From NCBI GenBank assembly GCA_963732845.1, contig CAVTBE010000017.1, positions 124,001-188,000 on the forward strand: DNA of 64,000 nt, in the 5' to 3' direction. The notes under the pieces are model-generated. The model saw only the letters and a program-made list of their open reading frames with translations. It searched no databases and was not told the origin of the DNA. A program made the translations under genes and the position numbers. This DNA comes from CAVSRC01 sp963732845. Its GTDB lineage: Bacteria > Pseudomonadota > Alphaproteobacteria > Rhizobiales > Kaistiaceae. Shown piece by piece: positions 1-8,877 of the stretch (position 1 is its first letter; each line of letters opens with the position of its first letter).

Positions 1-295
1 CGTCGCGCGGCAGCTTGAAGACGACAATATCGCCGCGCTTGGCCGGCGCCGACCAGATGCGCCCGTCGAACAGGTGCGGCCCGAAGGGCAGCGAGAAGCG
101 CGAATAGCCGTAGGCGTATTTGGAGACGAACAGATAGTCGCCGATCAGCAGCGTGTTCTCCATCGATCCCGATGGGATGTTGAACGGCTGAAACAGGAAG
201 GTACGCACCAGGAGCGCCAGAACCAGCGCCTGGATGATGATCTTGACGGTCTCGCCCAAGCCGCCGCTGGCCTGCTTTTCCGATGCCACGCTCAT
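1..295 (-). CDS. lepB: Signal peptidase I, N-terminal part (cut by window edge)
   Basis: The first 98 residues of a type I leader peptidase, the inner-membrane serine protease that removes signal peptides from Sec- and Tat-exported proteins. A short cytoplasmic head is followed by one membrane segment at about residues 16-35. Next comes the motif PSGSMENTL, whose Ser44 is the expected nucleophile, and then KRGDIVVF, whose Lys87 is the expected general base. The rest lies off the left edge. It is the last visible member of a leftward cluster with acpS and pdxJ, an arrangement common in Rhizobiales, where rnc and era usually follow. The ATG at 293-295 is the only start that gives the full N-terminal membrane segment. 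Confidence 0.93.
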   Translation of the reverse strand, partial: MSVASEKQASGGLGETVKIIIQALVLALLVRTFLFQPFNIPSGSMENTLLIGDYLFVSKYAYGYSRFSLPFGPHLFDGRIWSAPAKRGDIVVFKLPRD

Positions 296-377
296 GTTCC
301 TGTTTCCGTTTGTCCGGCCCCGGCCGGCCGGTAATACCGGCTCGCCGGGAGCGGCGCAACGCCAACTTTGGGGGCCG

Positions 378-785
378 TCACGGCCCTCCGTCGGGCACCG
401 CTTCGATGATGACCAGAGCCTGGGCGAGCGGAAAGTCGTCCGTGATGGTCAGGTGGATCTCGCCCCGGTGGCCGGCCGGGATCAGGCTATTGAGGCGCGC
501 CGCCGCGCCGCCGGTGAGTTGCATCGTCGGCTTGCCCGAGGGCAGGTTGACCACCCCCATGTCGCGCCAGAAGACGCCGCCGCGGATGCCGGTGCCGAGC
601 GCCTTGGAGCACGCCTCCTTGGCGGCGAAGCGCTTGGCATAGGAGGCCGCGCGCAGGCGCCGCCGGTCCGACTTGCGCTGCTCGATCTCGGTGAAGATGC
701 GGGTCGTGAAGCGATCGCCGTGACGCTCGATCACCTTCTCCACCCGGCGGATGTCGATGGTATCGTTGCCGATGCCGACGATCAT
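378..785 (-). CDS. acpS: Holo-[acyl-carrier-protein] synthase
   Basis: A 135-residue AcpS that transfers phosphopantetheine from CoA to the serine of acyl carrier protein and so activates fatty acid synthesis. The N-terminus MIVGIGNDTIDI carries the metal-binding Asp8, and FAAKEACSKALGTG carries the second ligand, Glu57. Length is normal for the family. Its ATG overlaps the pdxJ stop by 4 bases (ATGA), so the two are probably translationally coupled. lepB follows 82 bases downstream. Confidence 0.95.
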   Translation of the reverse strand: MIVGIGNDTIDIRRVEKVIERHGDRFTTRIFTEIEQRKSDRRRLRAASYAKRFAAKEACSKALGTGIRGGVFWRDMGVVNLPSGKPTMQLTGGAAARLNSLIPAGHRGEIHLTITDDFPLAQALVIIEAVPDGGP

Positions 786-1555
786 GCGGGCTCTGTTCCC
801 TCGCCCGCCTGCACGGCGGCACGCGCCTCGTCCATCAGCCGGCGCATGGTGCGGATGCTCTCTTCCAGGCCGATGAAGATCGCCTCGCCGATGATGAAAT
901 GGCCGATATTCAGCTCGCGGATCTCCGGCAGGGCGGCGATCGGCTTGACGTTGTCGAAGGTCAGCCCGTGCCCGGCATGGACCTCGAGGCCGAGACTGGC
1001 GGCATAGGTGGCCGCTTCCGCAATCCGTGCCCGCTCCACCTCGAAGGCGTCGGGGCCCGAGAACCACGCTTCGTAATAGGCCCCGGTGTGCAGTTCGACC
1101 ACCGGCGCGCCGAGCGCCACGGCCGCGTCGAGCTGGCGCGGCGAAGCCTCGATGAACAGCGACACGCGCACGCCCGCCTCGCCCAGCGCCGCGACGATGG
1201 GCTTCAGCCGCGCCTGCTGGCCGGCGGCGTCGATGCCGCCCTCGGTGGTGCGCTCCTCGCGCCGCTCCGGCACGATGCAGGCGGCATGAGGCTTGTGGCG
1301 CAGCGCGATCGCCAGCATCTCCTCCGTCGCCGCCATCTCCAGGTTGAGCGGCAACGCGATCGTATGGCGCAGGCGCTCGATGTCGCGGTCGCCGATATGC
1401 CGGCGATCCTCGCGCAGATGCGCCGTGATACCGTCGGCGCCGGCGGCGGCGGCAATGGCCGCCGCGCGCAGCGGGTCCGGATGGTCGCCGCCGCGGGCGT
1501 TCCGGATGGTCGCCACGTGATCGATATTGACCCCGAGCCTGATATCCCTGGTCAT
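782..1555 (-). CDS. pdxJ: Pyridoxine 5'-phosphate synthase
   Basis: A 257-residue TIM-barrel enzyme of the DXP-dependent vitamin B6 pathway. It condenses 1-deoxyxylulose 5-phosphate with 3-amino-2-oxopropyl phosphate to form pyridoxine 5'-phosphate. The opening LGVNIDHVATIRNARGG and the later HAGHGLTFDNV are signature stretches of PdxJ, and the length is standard. The start overlaps the end of the DUF2062 gene by 4 bases and the end overlaps acpS by 4, which indicates one coupled leftward transcript. Confidence 0.96.
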   Translation of the reverse strand: MTRDIRLGVNIDHVATIRNARGGDHPDPLRAAAIAAAAGADGITAHLREDRRHIGDRDIERLRHTIALPLNLEMAATEEMLAIALRHKPHAACIVPERREERTTEGGIDAAGQQARLKPIVAALGEAGVRVSLFIEASPRQLDAAVALGAPVVELHTGAYYEAWFSGPDAFEVERARIAEAATYAASLGLEVHAGHGLTFDNVKPIAALPEIRELNIGHFIIGEAIFIGLEESIRTMRRLMDEARAAVQAGEGTEPA

Positions 1556-2136
1556 GCGTCGTCCATCTCCTCGACTGGCGCAATCGCCGCCGTCGACTCG
1601 CGCCGCCGGGCATCGAGCCGCTCGCGGCGCAGATCGCGGAATGCCCGCACAGCAAAGAAGGATACAACATAGAAGGCAAGTGCGATCGGCAGGCCGATCG
1701 GCACGGCGCCGACCAGCATCGGTGCAATGATCGGCACCAGCATCTCGAACGACCGATGCACCAGCGCGTAATGGATCTCGTGCAGGGCGAATGCGGTGCT
1801 CTGGCCGAGGATGTGGCTGCCGAGGCTGTAGGTCGACGCCCAGATGAACGGGAAGGTCAGCGGATTGCCGACGAAGGTGCCGATGCCGGCGGCCAGCATG
1901 TTGCCGCCGACGATGAAGGCGAAGATGAAGCTGAGGATGAAGTGCAGCCCGACGAAGGGGGTGAAGGAGGCGAACACCCCGGCCGCCACGCCGGCCGCCA
2001 CCGCATGCGGCGAGCCGGAGAGCCTGAGCACGCGCTTGCCGAAATAGCGGGCCGAGCGCGACCAACTGTGGCGCGGCCACACCGCAGTGCGCAGACGTGC
2101 CGTCAGTTTGGGGGCCTCGCGGCGGCGAAACAGCAT
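1552..2136 (-). CDS. DUF2062 membrane protein
   Basis: A 194-residue protein with several hydrophobic segments between about residues 45 and 165. Motifs GVFASFTPFVGLHF and GNPLTFPFIW are typical of DUF2062, a family of small bacterial membrane proteins of unknown function often found near pdxJ and rsh in alphaproteobacteria. The C-terminus is charged and basic, probably cytoplasmic. It lies 57 bases downstream of rsh and overlaps pdxJ by 4 bases, so it probably belongs to the same transcript. No catalytic motif is recognised. Confidence 0.85.
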   Translation of the reverse strand: MLFRRREAPKLTARLRTAVWPRHSWSRSARYFGKRVLRLSGSPHAVAAGVAAGVFASFTPFVGLHFILSFIFAFIVGGNMLAAGIGTFVGNPLTFPFIWASTYSLGSHILGQSTAFALHEIHYALVHRSFEMLVPIIAPMLVGAVPIGLPIALAFYVVSFFAVRAFRDLRRERLDARRRESTAAIAPVEEMDDA

Positions 2137-2193
2137 CGTGTTCTGCCTTCCTAGCCTTCGCAGCGGAGACGGCGGACCGGCATCGCGCGCCGC

Positions 2194-4503
2194 CTAGCCA
2201 TTGACCCGCGAGACGCTGCTGACGATGGGCCGGGCGCGCAACTGCGCGATCAGCCGGTTGAGATGCTTCACGTCGTAGACCTCCATGTCGAACACCATCA
2301 CCATGAAATCGGGCGCAGACTGGGCCATCTTCACATTTGTAATGTTGGCCTCGTTGTCCGCCATGACCTGTGCAACCTGAGCGAGCGTGCCCGGTTCGTT
2401 GATCGCCGTCACCTCGATCCGTGCCGGGAAACGGACGGCATCCTCCTCGTCAACGTCCCAACGCACGTCCAGCCACCGTTCCGGCTCGTCGTCGAAATCC
2501 TTCAGCGCCTGGGACTCGATCGGATAGATGGTGATTCCCTCGCCCGGTGTCATGATGCCGACGATGCGCTCGCCCGGAATGGCCCCGCCCGCGGCGAACC
2601 GCACCGGCATTTCGCCGTGGATGCCGCGGATCGGAATGGCCTGGTGGCCGCGCTCGCTGTGCTGATCGGCCGCCGGGTGCTTGCGCGACAGGCCCGGCAC
2701 GCGGAACTTCATGCCCGAACCGCGCTTGAGGCCGAACCAGCCCTCCTCGGTCGCCGTCTTGGAGCGGACCGTGCGCTCCTCCTTGTGGTCGGGATAGACC
2801 GCCTTCAGCACGTTGGCCGAGGGAATCTCCCCCCGCCCGACCGCCGCCAGCATGTCTTCGACATTGCTCTGCGCCAGCCGTGGCAGGGCCGCCTCGATCA
2901 GCTTGTCCGAATAAGGCCGTCCGGCGCGGTCGAAGGCGCGCTCGACGATTTGCCGGCCGAGGCCGGCATATTGCTTGCGCACGGCCACGCGCGTCGCCCG
3001 GCGGATCGCCGAGCGCGCCTTGCCGGTGACCACCATCGATTCCCAGGCCGGCGGCGGCACCTGCGCCTTGGAGCGCAGGATCTCCACTTCGTCACCGTTC
3101 CTGAGCGCCGTCATCAGCGGCATGGTGCGGCCGTTGATCTTGGTGCCGACCGTGGTGTCGCCGATGTCGGTGTGGACGGCATAGGCGAAATCGATGGGCG
3201 TAGCGCCGCGCGGCAGGGCAATCAGCCGCCCCTTGGGCGTGAAGCAGAACACCTGGTCCTGGAACAGCTCGAGCTTGGTGTGCTCGAGGAACTCCTCCGG
3301 CGTGTCGCCTTCGGCGAGGATCTCGATGGTCCGCCGCAGCCATTCGTAGGCGTGGATTTCCTCGTTGAACCCGGTCAGCGTCGCGCCACCGGCACTGCCG
3401 TTGGCGGCGCCGTTGCCGTTGGGTTGGGCCGTGCCGTTGGCATTGCCATTGGCCTTCGGTTTCGGCGTCACGCCGTCCTTGTAGAGCGCGTGGGCGGCGA
3501 TGCCGTATTCGGCGATGCGGTGCATTTCGCCGGTGCGCACCTGCAATTCGACGCGCTGGCTGCCGGGGCCGATGACGGTGGTATGGATCGAGCGGTAATC
3601 GTTCTGCTTCGGCGTCGAAATATAGTCCTTGAAGCGTCCGGGCACGGTCGGCCATGTCGTGTGGACGACGCCGAGCGCCGCATAGCACTCGCCGAGGCTG
3701 CCGACGATGACGCGGAAGCCGAGAATGTCGGAGAGCTGCTCGAAGCTGATCGCCTTCCGCTCCATCTTGCGGAAGATCGAATAGGGCCGCTTCTCCCGCC
3801 CCTTCACCTCCGCCTGGATGCCGGCGTTTGCCAGCCGCTCGGTCAGCTCGTTCTCGATCCTCTCGGTGAGGGTGCGGTTACGCTTGCGAAAGTCCTCCAG
3901 GCGCTGCTCGACGGTGGCATAGGCCTCCGGATTGAGCGTGCGGAAGGCCAGGTCTTCCATCTCCTCGCGCATGTCGTGCATGCCCATGCGGCCGGCCAGC
4001 GGCGCATAGATGTCGAGCGTTTCCTGGGCGATGCGGCCGCGCGCCTCCGGCGACATGAACTGCAGCGTGCGCATGTTGTGCAGCCGGTCGGCCAGCTTGA
4101 CCAGGAGCACGCGGATGTCGGACGAGATGGCGAGCAGCAGCTTGCGCAGGTTCTCCGCCTGCTCCGCCCGCTTCGACACCAGGTCGAGCTTGCTGATCTT
4201 GGTCAGGCCCTCGACCAGCGCGCCGATGTCCTCGCCGAACATCTGGTCGATCTCGGCGCGGGTGGCGTCGGTGTCCTCGATGGTGTCGTGCAGGAGCGCG
4301 ACCGCGATGGTCGCGTCGTCGAGCTTGAGGTCGGTCAGGATGCCGGCGACTTCGAGCGGGTGCGAGAAATAGGGGTCGCCATTGGCCCGCGTCTGCGTGC
4401 CGTGCTTCTGCATGGCATAGACGTAGGCCTTGTTCAGCAGGTTCTCGTCGGCATTCGGGTTGTAGCGGGTAACCCGTTCGACCAACTCGTACTGGCGCAT
4501 CAT
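2194..4503 (-). CDS. rsh: Bifunctional (p)ppGpp synthetase/hydrolase (Rsh)
   Basis: A RelA/SpoT-type alarmone enzyme of about 769 residues that makes and degrades (p)ppGpp in the stringent response. The HD hydrolase motif is intact (ALLHDTIEDT), as is the synthetase core (GRFKDYISTPKQNDYRSIHT), so both activities are expected. TGS and ACT regulatory domains follow. Unusually, a low-complexity Asn/Gly-rich run of about 30 residues is inserted between the synthetase and TGS domains (about 3364-3475). I chose the ATG at 4503 (MMRQYELV), which matches alphaproteobacterial Rsh N-termini. A GTG at 4527 would add 8 residues. Confidence 0.95.
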   Translation of the reverse strand: MMRQYELVERVTRYNPNADENLLNKAYVYAMQKHGTQTRANGDPYFSHPLEVAGILTDLKLDDATIAVALLHDTIEDTDATRAEIDQMFGEDIGALVEGLTKISKLDLVSKRAEQAENLRKLLLAISSDIRVLLVKLADRLHNMRTLQFMSPEARGRIAQETLDIYAPLAGRMGMHDMREEMEDLAFRTLNPEAYATVEQRLEDFRKRNRTLTERIENELTERLANAGIQAEVKGREKRPYSIFRKMERKAISFEQLSDILGFRVIVGSLGECYAALGVVHTTWPTVPGRFKDYISTPKQNDYRSIHTTVIGPGSQRVELQVRTGEMHRIAEYGIAAHALYKDGVTPKPKANGNANGTAQPNGNGAANGSAGGATLTGFNEEIHAYEWLRRTIEILAEGDTPEEFLEHTKLELFQDQVFCFTPKGRLIALPRGATPIDFAYAVHTDIGDTTVGTKINGRTMPLMTALRNGDEVEILRSKAQVPPPAWESMVVTGKARSAIRRATRVAVRKQYAGLGRQIVERAFDRAGRPYSDKLIEAALPRLAQSNVEDMLAAVGRGEIPSANVLKAVYPDHKEERTVRSKTATEEGWFGLKRGSGMKFRVPGLSRKHPAADQHSERGHQAIPIRGIHGEMPVRFAAGGAIPGERIVGIMTPGEGITIYPIESQALKDFDDEPERWLDVRWDVDEEDAVRFPARIEVTAINEPGTLAQVAQVMADNEANITNVKMAQSAPDFMVMVFDMEVYDVKHLNRLIAQLRARPIVSSVSRVNG

Positions 4504-4623
4504 GGCGCGATAGTCCGGCACAGGCACCGCCCGCCGTTCACCGGCGGGCTTCGGTGTTTCAGTACCGTATATAGTATAGGTAAAGCTTTACGTGCCAGAA
4601 GCCTCGGCACTCCCCTTGCCGGC

Positions 4624-5010
4624 TCAGAACTCTTCGGTCTTGTCCGGCGGGACCATGCTCTCCAGGCCCCGCAGCAGCTCCTCCTCCGACATGCGGTCGA
4701 AGGCGATGTCGCTGTCTTCGCCGGCCGTGGTCGTGGCGGTCGAGGCGATCATCGGCACCGGCTCAGGCTCGGGCTCGTCCACTTCCACGTATTTCTGCAG
4801 GGAATGGATGAGGTCTTCCTTGAGATCCTCCGGCGCGACCGTCTGATCGGCGATCTCCCGCAGCGCAACCACGGGATTCTTGTCGTTGTCGCGATCGATG
4901 GTGAGCGGCGAGCCGCTGGAAATCATGCGCCCGCGGTGCGCCGCCAGCAGCACCAGCTCAAATCGATTCTCGACCTTGTCGACGCAATCCTCAACGGTGA
5001 CGCGCGCCAT
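4624..5010 (-). CDS. rpoZ: RNA polymerase omega subunit
   Basis: A 128-residue omega subunit, which helps assemble RNA polymerase and contributes to ppGpp response. The start MARVTVEDCVDKVENRFELV is the family signature and fixes the ATG at 5010, with an AGGAGA ribosome site upstream. The C-terminal half is acidic and longer than the minimal omega, as usual in Rhizobiales. It lies directly upstream of rsh on the same strand, the classic rpoZ-spoT neighbourhood. About 96 bases separate the two genes, with an AT-rich patch (4566-4590) that could hold an extra promoter for rsh. Confidence 0.95.
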   Translation of the reverse strand: MARVTVEDCVDKVENRFELVLLAAHRGRMISSGSPLTIDRDNDKNPVVALREIADQTVAPEDLKEDLIHSLQKYVEVDEPEPEPVPMIASTATTTAGEDSDIAFDRMSEEELLRGLESMVPPDKTEEF

Positions 5011-5309
5011 GGGCTCTTCTCCTGATTGGGGTGTGGCCGGGCATATAGGCTGCCCACCGGCTAAAAGCAAGGAAATTGGCCGGAATTATGCATCGGGGCG
5101 ATCACGCGCAGGCAACTTCGTCCTGCGCGCCACTGGCCTGACGCCAAACGCGCGCCAGATATGCTATGTTGTAGCTGTACTGATTGGAACTGCGGTCGTC
5201 GAGACCGGCACATGTTTTTGGCGCTCCCGGCCTGCTCCGGTACAGCATTTCAACTTCTGATTTTACTGCAATCGCGTTAGCGGCGACAAAGAAGGCAATA
5301 GACAAAAAG

Positions 5310-5921
5310 ATGTTTGACCCTCGCGAGAAGATCGCGCTTTTCATAGATGGAGCCAACCTGTACGCGACGGCAAAGGCGCTTGGCTTCGACATCGACTACA
5401 AGAAACTTCTACTGGAGTTCCAGTCGAAGGGCTACCTGCTCAGAGCATATTACTATACAGCCCTGGCGGAAGAGCAGGAATATTCTTCTATTCGCCCCCT
5501 GATCGACTGGCTGGACTACAACGGCTATACCGTGGTCACCAAGCCGACCAAGGAATTCGTCGATGCAACCGGCCGGCGCAAGATCAAGGGCAACATGGAC
5601 ATCGAACTCGCCGTCCACATGATGGAAATGGCCGAGTCGGTCGACCATTTCGTCCTGTTCTCCGGCGACGGCGACTTCCGTTCGCTGGTCGAGGCGATCC
5701 AGCGCCGGGGCCGCAAAGTCAGCGTGGTGTCGACGCTCGTCAGCCAGCCGCCGATGATCGCCGACGAGTTGCGCCGGCAGGCCGACCACTTCGTCGATCT
5801 GCAGACCCTGCAGACGAAGATCGGCCGCGATCCGTCCGAGCGCGCCCAGCGCCAGAGCGAGCGCAACCAGACGACCGCCTTCGCCGACGACGACGAGTTC
5901 GAGAACGACGAGGCCATCTGA
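5310..5921 (+). CDS. LabA-like NYN-domain protein
   Basis: A 203-residue protein of the NYN (PIN-like) nuclease fold, LabA/DUF88 type. Conserved acidic motifs are visible: ALFIDGANLYATAK near residue 10, GNMDIELAVHMM near 95 and FSGDGDFRSLVEA near 115, the last two matching the metal-binding Asp positions of NYN nucleases. The C-terminus is charged and low-complexity. It is divergent from rpoZ, which is the usual place for this gene in Rhizobiales. RNA-directed nuclease activity is inferred from the fold only. The start at 5310 fits the family better than upstream in-frame codons. Confidence 0.85.
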   Translation: MFDPREKIALFIDGANLYATAKALGFDIDYKKLLLEFQSKGYLLRAYYYTALAEEQEYSSIRPLIDWLDYNGYTVVTKPTKEFVDATGRRKIKGNMDIELAVHMMEMAESVDHFVLFSGDGDFRSLVEAIQRRGRKVSVVSTLVSQPPMIADELRRQADHFVDLQTLQTKIGRDPSERAQRQSERNQTTAFADDDEFENDEAI

Positions 5922-5936
5922 GGCCGCCGATCCAGC

Positions 5937-6590
5937 ATGGACATGACGACGCCGGGCCGCGACTGCCCGCTCTGCCCTCGGCTGGCGGCTTTCCGCGAGG
6001 AATGGCGGGCCACGGAGCCGGCGTGGCACAACGCCCCGGTACCGACCTTTGGCGGCAGCGACGGACGCCTGCTGGTCGTCGGGCTGGCGCCGGGCCTGCG
6101 CGGCGCCAACCGCACCGGCCGGCCCTTCACCGGCGACTATGCCGGCGACCTCCTCTACAAGACGATGATCGATTTCGGTTTCGCATCAGGCACTTACGCG
6201 GCGCGGCCGGACGATGGCATGGCGCTTCGCGACTCTGCCATCACCAATGCCGTGCGCTGCGTGCCGCCGGCCAACAAGCCGGAGACCGCCGAGATCAGGG
6301 CCTGCCGGCCATTCCTCACGGCAACCATCGCGGCGATGCCGCACCTTGTCGCCATCCTGGCGCTAGGGCGCATCGCCCATGACAGCGTCGCTACCGCCCT
6401 CGGCCTGAAGCGGAGCGCCGTTCCCTTCGGCCATGGCGCCACCCACGCAGTGCGGCCGGGGCTCACCCTTTTCGACAGCTATCACTGCTCCCGCTACAAC
6501 ACGAACACCGGCGTCCTGACGGAACCGATGTTCCGCGCCGTGTTCGAGCAGATCCGCGCCCGGATCGGTCAGCCGGCGGCGACGCGATAG
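5937..6590 (+). CDS. Uracil-DNA glycosylase, family 5 (UDGb type)
   Basis: A 217-residue DNA repair enzyme that removes uracil and related deaminated bases. The N-terminal CPLCPRL cysteines plus later cysteines suggest the 4Fe-4S cluster of family 4/5 enzymes. Motif A is GLAPGLRGANRTGRPFTGD, which lacks the Glu of family 4 and fits family 5. The C-terminal motif DSYHCSRYNTNTG corresponds to motif B. It lies 15 bases after the NYN gene on the same strand, and its 3-prime end overlaps the convergent GNAT gene by 22 bases. Confidence 0.88.
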   Translation: MDMTTPGRDCPLCPRLAAFREEWRATEPAWHNAPVPTFGGSDGRLLVVGLAPGLRGANRTGRPFTGDYAGDLLYKTMIDFGFASGTYAARPDDGMALRDSAITNAVRCVPPANKPETAEIRACRPFLTATIAAMPHLVAILALGRIAHDSVATALGLKRSAVPFGHGATHAVRPGLTLFDSYHCSRYNTNTGVLTEPMFRAVFEQIRARIGQPAATR

Positions 6591-7297
6591 TGGTAGTGGG
6601 CGAGCTTGCGGTAGCCGAGGCGCGCATAGAGGGCCACGGCGCCGGTATTGTCGTCGACAACCGACAGGACGAGCCGCCGGACGCCCTCGCTGGCTGCCCA
6701 GGCTTCGGCTGCCTGCAGGACCGAGTGCGCCACGCCTGAGCGGCGGAACACGCTGCCCGTCAAAACGCAGTCGACGGCTGCATCCGCCCCCACCCGGGTG
6801 ACCAGCGCCACGCCGGCCGGTGCCGCGCCCCGCCGGCAGATGATGAAGGCCCGCCGCGCCGGAAGCCCGGCCAGGATCAGCGGCAGCTCCGCCGCCTTTT
6901 CCGGCGGCTGTTCGGCCGCGTAGAGGCCGAGCCAGTCGGTCGTGACGTCCTCTGCCAGCGATATCCCGGCCGGCAGGGCGCCGCCGGCCACGACCTTGGC
7001 CATGTCGGAACAGGCGAGTTCGCGCCGGTAGCCGCGGCGGTCGAGTTCCGCGTCGAGCCCGGCAGGCTCGGCCAGGTCGAGCATCTGGAAGCGGGGCTTG
7101 AGACCGCGCGAGCGGTAGAAGGCCTCGGCCCGCTCGATCGCTAGCGCCCGGTCGCCGTGGAAACGTCCGGTCCACACCGAATTGATGCGGTTGTAGCCGC
7201 CCTGTCCGGCGCGCAGCAGCCAGCCGTCGCATTCGGCGACCTGCGGCGCTGGCCAGGCATCGCGCAAACAGATTTGCGCCGCGAGCCGGTCGCCCAC
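6569..7297 (-). CDS. GNAT-family N-acetyltransferase (two-domain)
   Basis: A protein of about 242 residues. The C-terminal half has the acetyl-CoA site pattern (RRSGVAHSVLQAAEAWA) and the family end motif NTGAVALYARLGYRKLAHYHYR. The N-terminal half looks like a degenerate GNAT domain, giving a tandem arrangement. The substrate is unknown. I chose the GTG at 7297, which lies 6 bases beyond the smpB stop. No ATG fits, and the reading frame upstream of it only overlaps smpB. It is probably co-transcribed with dapA and smpB. Confidence 0.8.
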   Translation of the reverse strand: MGDRLAAQICLRDAWPAPQVAECDGWLLRAGQGGYNRINSVWTGRFHGDRALAIERAEAFYRSRGLKPRFQMLDLAEPAGLDAELDRRGYRRELACSDMAKVVAGGALPAGISLAEDVTTDWLGLYAAEQPPEKAAELPLILAGLPARRAFIICRRGAAPAGVALVTRVGADAAVDCVLTGSVFRRSGVAHSVLQAAEAWAASEGVRRLVLSVVDDNTGAVALYARLGYRKLAHYHYRVAAG

Positions 7298-7302
7298 GGG
7301 CG

Positions 7303-7779
7303 TCAGCTCTTCTCCCGCATCAGCCGGGCCTTCTCGCGGCCCCAGTCGCGCTTTTTGGTGGTTTCGCGCTTGTCGTGCAGCTTCTTGCCGCGCGCCACCG
7401 CCAGTTCGACCTTCGCCCGCCCACGATCGTTGAAATAGATCCTGAGCGGCACGACGGTCATGCCCTCGCGGTCGACGGCGCCGATCAGCCGGCCGATCTC
7501 GCGCTGGTGCAGGAGCAGCTTCCGCGGCCGCCTTGTCTCGTGGTTGAAGCGGTTGGCCTGCAGATATTCCGGGATATAGGCGTTGTAGAGCCACATCTCG
7601 CCGTTGCGCTCGCCGGCATAGGCGTCGGCGATGCTGGAGCGCCCCTCGCGCAGCGACTTCACCTCCGTGCCGGCAAGCGCAATGCCAGCCTCGAAGACCT
7701 GGCCGATCTCGTAATTGAAGCGCGCACGCCGATTGACCGCCGCGTTGCGGTTCGGCGCCTTGTCCTTCTTGGCGGTCAT
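7303..7779 (-). CDS. smpB: SsrA-binding protein (trans-translation)
   Basis: A 158-residue SmpB, the partner of tmRNA in rescue of stalled ribosomes. NRRARFNYEIGQVFEAGIAL near the N-terminus and the basic C-terminal tail (KKRDWGREKARLMREK), which enters the decoding centre, are diagnostic, and the length is standard. It is immediately downstream of dapA (4 bases between the genes), an order conserved across Rhizobiales. No ssrA gene is recognised in this window. Confidence 0.95.
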   Translation of the reverse strand: MTAKKDKAPNRNAAVNRRARFNYEIGQVFEAGIALAGTEVKSLREGRSSIADAYAGERNGEMWLYNAYIPEYLQANRFNHETRRPRKLLLHQREIGRLIGAVDREGMTVVPLRIYFNDRGRAKVELAVARGKKLHDKRETTKKRDWGREKARLMREKS

Positions 7780-7783
7780 CCGG

Positions 7784-8659
7784 TCAGTTTGTCAGTCCGG
7801 CATACACCATGGCCGAGCGAATCTCGGTCCGGGCCGCCTCAGTCACTGTCACCAGCGGCAGGCGCAGCTCCTCGCTCATGTGCCCAAGCAGCGACAGGGC
7901 GTACTTGGAGCCGGCCGGGCTCGGCTCCAGGAACAGCGCCTTGTGCAGCGGCAGCATCCGGTCCTGATAGGTCAGCGCCTTGGCGAAGTCGCCCGCCATG
8001 CAGGCTTCCTGGAACTCGGACTGGGCCTTGGGCGCCACGTTCGATGTCACCGAGATGCAGCCGTGGCCGCCATGCGCCATCACCGCCAGCGCCGTGGCAT
8101 CCTCGCCGGAAAGCTGGTTGAACTCCGGCCCCATGGCGTGGCGCTGCAAGCTGATGCGGTCGACCTTGGCGGTTGCGTCCTTGACGCCGGCAATGTTCTT
8201 CAGCTCGAACAGCCGCGCCATCGTCTCCACGCTCATGTCGATCACCGAGCGAGGCGGGATGTTGTAGATGATGATCGGGATGCCGACGGCGTCGTTGATC
8301 GCCTTGTAGTGCTGATAGAGCCCTTCCTGACTGGGCTTGTTGTAGTACGGCGTCACCACCAGCAGGCCGTCCGCCCCCGCCTTCTCGGCGAAGCGGGCGA
8401 GTTCGATCGCCTCGGTCGTGTTGTTGGAACCGGCACCGGCGATCACCGGCACCCGACCGCCGGCGACCTCGATGCACACCTGGACCACGCGCTTGTGCTC
8501 GTCGTGGCTGAGGGTCGGGCTTTCGCCGGTCGTGCCGACGGGCACCAGCCCGTGTGTACCCTCGCTGATCTGCCAATCGACGAAGCTGCGGAACGCCTCT
8601 TCGTCGAAGCGTCCGTCGCGCATCGGCGTCACCAGCGCGGTAATCGATCCTCTGAACAT
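7784..8659 (-). CDS. dapA: 4-hydroxy-tetrahydrodipicolinate synthase
   Basis: A 291-residue class I aldolase of lysine and diaminopimelate synthesis. It condenses pyruvate with aspartate semialdehyde. GTTGESPTLSHDEH holds the Thr43/Thr44 pair, YNIPPRSVID holds Tyr132, and IAGVKDAT holds the Schiff-base Lys160. The ATG at 8659 gives the usual MFRGSITALVTP start; upstream in-frame sequence is not family-like. It is divergent from the lytic transglycosylase gene, so 8660-8877 should hold both promoters. Confidence 0.95.
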   Translation of the reverse strand: MFRGSITALVTPMRDGRFDEEAFRSFVDWQISEGTHGLVPVGTTGESPTLSHDEHKRVVQVCIEVAGGRVPVIAGAGSNNTTEAIELARFAEKAGADGLLVVTPYYNKPSQEGLYQHYKAINDAVGIPIIIYNIPPRSVIDMSVETMARLFELKNIAGVKDATAKVDRISLQRHAMGPEFNQLSGEDATALAVMAHGGHGCISVTSNVAPKAQSEFQEACMAGDFAKALTYQDRMLPLHKALFLEPSPAGSKYALSLLGHMSEELRLPLVTVTEAARTEIRSAMVYAGLTN

Positions 8660-8877
8660 GGGAACCTGCTTCCGGCGGCCGAATTCTCGACAAACTCGGC
8701 GGGTCAAATCATCGCCGCGACCATAGTCCCTGCCTACTGGACGGGCAAGAATGTAACCGGTCGTCAAGCAATCGTTCACTATGGCACAATAGCCTGACCA
8801 ATTACCGCAACGGCCGGTTCGGTAGAGCGAAACGCGGGCTAAAGCCCGGTACCGAGGGCAATACCAGGGACGACGGG

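Noticed and set aside
2263..5025. A 920-codon open frame on the plus strand opposite rsh and rpoZ
   Set aside because: It is a mirror of real genes in GC-rich DNA, His/Asp/Arg-rich with no family pattern. The minus-strand genes are unmistakable.
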